Below the pieces are notes generated by a model. The model did no database searches, was not told where the DNA came from, and worked only from the letters and a program-made list of their open reading frames with translations. From the NCBI GenBank assembly GCA_944385415.1, contig CALWXC010000003.1, positions 62,001 to 126,000 on the forward strand: a stretch of DNA of 64,000 nt. Direction: 5' to 3'. A program made the position numbers and the translations under genes. The number at the start of each line of letters is the position of its first letter. Positions within the stretch are counted from its first letter, which is position 1. Shown in pieces: positions 62,029-64,000 of this stretch. This stretch comes from an uncultured Oscillospiraceae bacterium. GTDB taxonomy: Bacteria > Bacillota > Clostridia > Oscillospirales > Oscillospiraceae.

Positions 62029-62597
62029 TGCTGTTCCTCCTTTTCCATCTCCAGCTCGCCGCGGTACTCCCGGCGGGCCTTCTTGGCACTGACAATGAAA
62101 TCCACCAGATAGATCACGCTGAGGCTGAAAGAGAGCCACCAACTGGTCCGATCCGACAGGCGGAGTACCAGCCAGAACACCGTTTTATGCAGAAACAGAA
62201 TGACAAACAGCGCCAGCAGGCCCCAGCCCATGGTGCTTTCCAGGCACAGGATGCCCTTATAGTTGAATTTCTTCTCCGAATAGTCCCACCAGAAATCGCC
62301 GAACAGCCGCTGCATGGCCCGGCCCACCAGGTATTCAAAGCCGGTGGCCGTCAGGGCGCCGACAAAAAACAGCAGCACCAGATTATCTGCCAGGGGGTTC
62401 AGCGCCGCATAGCCCAGCATGGAGCCAAACCCGTAGATAATGCAGAAGGGACTGTGGGCAAAGCCGCGGTTTTCCCAATGGCCCTTTTCCCGTCGAATGA
62501 CGATGCACTCCATAAGCCATCCCAAAAAGCTGTAAAGAAAGAACACGTTGATCAGTACCGAGAGCGACACGGCTTCCGGATAAAACATGGTCCTCAA
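62025..62597 (-). CDS. PF06541-type putative ABC transporter permease (CmpB family) membrane protein
   Basis: A 190-residue membrane protein with about five transmembrane segments (for example around 8-30, 55-75, 110-128, 140-160). The conserved YSFLGWLMECIVIRRE (about 22-37) and CIIYGFGSMLGY (about 51-62) match the family labelled ABC_trans_CmpB, whose transport role is not demonstrated. The start is probably TTG 62597, six bases after AAAGGTG; an ATG at 62588 is too close to GAGG. It forms a two-gene unit with the HD protein. Confidence 0.75.
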   Translation of the reverse strand: MRTMFYPEAVSLSVLINVFFLYSFLGWLMECIVIRREKGHWENRGFAHSPFCIIYGFGSMLGYAALNPLADNLVLLFFVGALTATGFEYLVGRAMQRLFGDFWWDYSEKKFNYKGILCLESTMGWGLLALFVILFLHKTVFWLVLRLSDRTSWWLSFSLSVIYLVDFIVSAKKARREYRGELEMEKEEQH

Positions 62598-62616
62598 TTT
62601 AATCACCTTTTACGAC

Positions 62617-62648
62617 GGGCGGCAGGCAGAGAACCGGCGCTGCCGCCC
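62617..62648 (-). promoter_or_regulatory. Hairpin in the leader of the CmpB-family gene
   Basis: GGGCGGCAG / CTGCCGCCC stem with a 14-base GC-rich loop, about 20 bases before the start codon and without a T-run. Function unknown. Confidence 0.45.
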
Positions 62649-62666
62649 CTAGGATTTTGTGTCATT

Positions 62667-62695
62667 AGTATAGCGCATCTTTGTGCGATTTACAA
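62667..62695 (-). promoter_or_regulatory. Promoter of the CmpB-family/HD unit
   Basis: TTGTAA (62695-62690), 17 bp, TATACT (62672-62667) on the minus strand; start near 62660. Confidence 0.6.
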
Positions 62696-62757
62696 TAAAA
62701 ATTAGAATCTTAAACAAAATTTAATCTTTTAATCGTACAAAAAATCACAATCATTTG

Positions 62758-63753
62758 TCAATTCCAGCCAGCATCTTCAAATTCATGACGTTTTTCGCGG
62801 CCCATCAGGGCGTGCAATGCCTCGCCAGGGTCGCAGCCTTCATAAAGGGTGGCATATGCCTGCCGGACAATGGGCATCTCCACATGGGCCTTTTCCGCCA
62901 GTTCATAGGCGGATTTGGCAGCGTAGTAGCCCTCCACCACGGCGCCCACCTCCTCCATGGCCGCCTGGACACTCTTGCCCTGGCCGATGAGAATACCGGC
63001 CCGGCGGTTGCGGGAGTGCATGGACGTACAGGTGACAATCAGATCGCCCACACCAGCCAATCCGGCAAAGGTCTCCTTTTTGCCGCCTAGGGCCACACCC
63101 AGGCGGGCCACTTCCGTCAAACCACGGGTCATCAGCAGCGCCTTGGTGTTGTCACCGAAGCCCATGCCGTCGGAGATGCCCGCGCAGAGGGCAATAACGT
63201 TTTTCAGCGCCGCGCCCAGCTCCACACCCACCACGTCGGTACTGGCGTAGACCCGGAACCGCTCGTTCATGAAGACTTCCTGCACCATTTCCGCCACGGC
63301 AATGTCTTCACAGGCTGCCACGCAGCCCGTGGGGATATCCCGGGCCACCTCCTCGGCGTGGGATGGGCCGCAGAGCACTGCCACCGTCCGGCCTGTGACC
63401 TCCCGGAGAATCTCGCTGAGCCGCTTGGACGTACCGGCTTCAATGCCCTTGGAAACCGACACCAGCACCGCGTCCTCCCGCAGATAGGGCGCTATCCGTT
63501 CCGCTGTAGTGCGCACGGCAAAGGACGGCGACGCCATAACCACCAGCTGTTTCCCCGCCACACAGGCCGGGTCGCTGGTAAAGTGCATATCCGGCAGCGT
63601 CACGCCCTTGAGCAGACGGTTCTCCCGGGTTTCGGACAATGTCTTGGCCTCCTGCTCATGGAAAGACCACAAGGTGACCGCATGGCCGTTTTTTACCAGC
63701 AGCCGTGCCAGAGCCGTACCCCAGCCGCCGCTGCCTACCACTGCAATTTCCAT
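62758..63753 (-). CDS. gpsA: NAD(P)-dependent glycerol-3-phosphate dehydrogenase
   Basis: A 331-residue cytoplasmic enzyme reducing dihydroxyacetone phosphate to sn-glycerol-3-phosphate for phospholipid synthesis. NAD motif VVGSGGWGTALARLLVKNG (about 5-23), SVSKGIE (about 98-104), LCGPSHAEEVA (about 127-137), and the catalytic Lys in GAALKNVIALCAGI (about 180-193). FAGLAGVGDLIVTC and HSRNR follow. It starts 27 bases after plsY with SD AAGGAGG, so lipid precursor and acyltransferase are co-expressed. Confidence 0.96.
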   Translation of the reverse strand: MEIAVVGSGGWGTALARLLVKNGHAVTLWSFHEQEAKTLSETRENRLLKGVTLPDMHFTSDPACVAGKQLVVMASPSFAVRTTAERIAPYLREDAVLVSVSKGIEAGTSKRLSEILREVTGRTVAVLCGPSHAEEVARDIPTGCVAACEDIAVAEMVQEVFMNERFRVYASTDVVGVELGAALKNVIALCAGISDGMGFGDNTKALLMTRGLTEVARLGVALGGKKETFAGLAGVGDLIVTCTSMHSRNRRAGILIGQGKSVQAAMEEVGAVVEGYYAAKSAYELAEKAHVEMPIVRQAYATLYEGCDPGEALHALMGREKRHEFEDAGWN

Positions 63754-63780
63754 ATCCGTCGCCTCCTTGAATCAACACAG

Positions 63781-64000
63781 TCAGCTTTTTTGTTTTTTGT
63801 GGAACGAGAGCTTGTTCTCCTCCCCTTTGAGCAGTCTGCGGATATTGCTCCGGTGCTTATACAGCACCAGAGCCGCCAGAACCACCGCCTGAGCAATGAT
63901 GGCCCATTGACCAGGATAAAGGATAAAAAAGGCCGGGACAAACAGAACCGCCCCCAGGCAGGAGCCCAAAGAAACATACTTGGTAAAATAGACCACAATG
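63781..64000 (-). CDS. plsY: Glycerol-3-phosphate acyltransferase PlsY (C-terminal part)
   Basis: The last 72 residues of a membrane acyltransferase that transfers acyl from acyl-phosphate to glycerol-3-phosphate. The frame is open to the right edge. Two hydrophobic helices (FTKYVSLGSCLGAVLFVPAFF and IIAQAVVLAALVLY) are followed by the PlsY C-terminal signature YKHRSNIRRLLKGEENKL. It precedes gpsA, which supplies its substrate. Confidence 0.9.
   Translation of the reverse strand, partial: IVVYFTKYVSLGSCLGAVLFVPAFFILYPGQWAIIAQAVVLAALVLYKHRSNIRRLLKGEENKLSFHKKQKS

Overview
The window looks like a core chromosomal segment of a strictly anaerobic, GC-rich Clostridia, most likely an Oscillospiraceae gut bacterium of the Flavonifractor/Lawsonibacter/Intestinimonas type. 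This is inferred from gene content, not from a database search. The evidence is the Firmicutes order murB-rapZ-yvcK-whiA, hprK, a cysteine T-box, a SCIFF peptide with its radical-SAM maturase, an HdrABC/Flx electron-transfer cluster, and strong sigma-A promoters (TTGACA-like, 17 bp, TATAAT-like). No prophage, insertion sequence, CRISPR array, tRNA or rRNA gene was seen.

Layout. Positions 1-940 hold the 5' part of murD (minus) and RNase P RNA (plus), divergent from back-to-back promoters. Positions 957-3145 are an AT-rich island of four small minus-strand genes, including a SUKH/SMI1-KNR4 protein. Positions 3294-7330 carry an SLH/L,D-transpeptidase wall protein and two HAD phosphatases. Positions 7334-14504 hold a 2-oxoacid-dehydrogenase-type complex (fused E1, E3, three-lipoyl E2) behind a zinc-type alcohol dehydrogenase and a near-perfect promoter. 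Positions 15893-27013 hold a long minus-strand operon: mdh, fumC, hdrB, hdrC, hdrA, flxD, two FeS proteins, flxA, frdB, frdA. Positions 27449-36680 hold a DtxR/MntR regulator, a cysteine desulfidase-type protein, a C-GCAxxG-C-C protein, an Orn/Lys/Arg decarboxylase-family protein, the SCIFF system, an AraC regulator, a HAD phosphatase, TspO and a glycosyltransferase. Positions 36698-64000 are housekeeping: tsaD-rimI-polA, cysE-cysS under a T-box, the DUF1385-prmC-recA-recX-rimO-pgsA operon, a lipoprotein plus two-component system, murB-rapZ-yvcK-whiA-dnaE, hprK, rpmB, and plsY-gpsA.

How the genes work together. The most notable unit is the 11-kb mdh-to-frdA operon. Malate dehydrogenase and fumarase would make fumarate from oxaloacetate. 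A FlxABCD-HdrABC-type NADH-oxidising, flavin-based bifurcating module is co-transcribed with a soluble two-subunit fumarate reductase that has no membrane anchor genes here. This suggests a cytoplasmic electron-bifurcating NADH:fumarate/ferredoxin system. The neighbouring E1-E3-E2 complex with its dehydrogenase may feed an acyl-CoA from an unidentified oxo-substrate.
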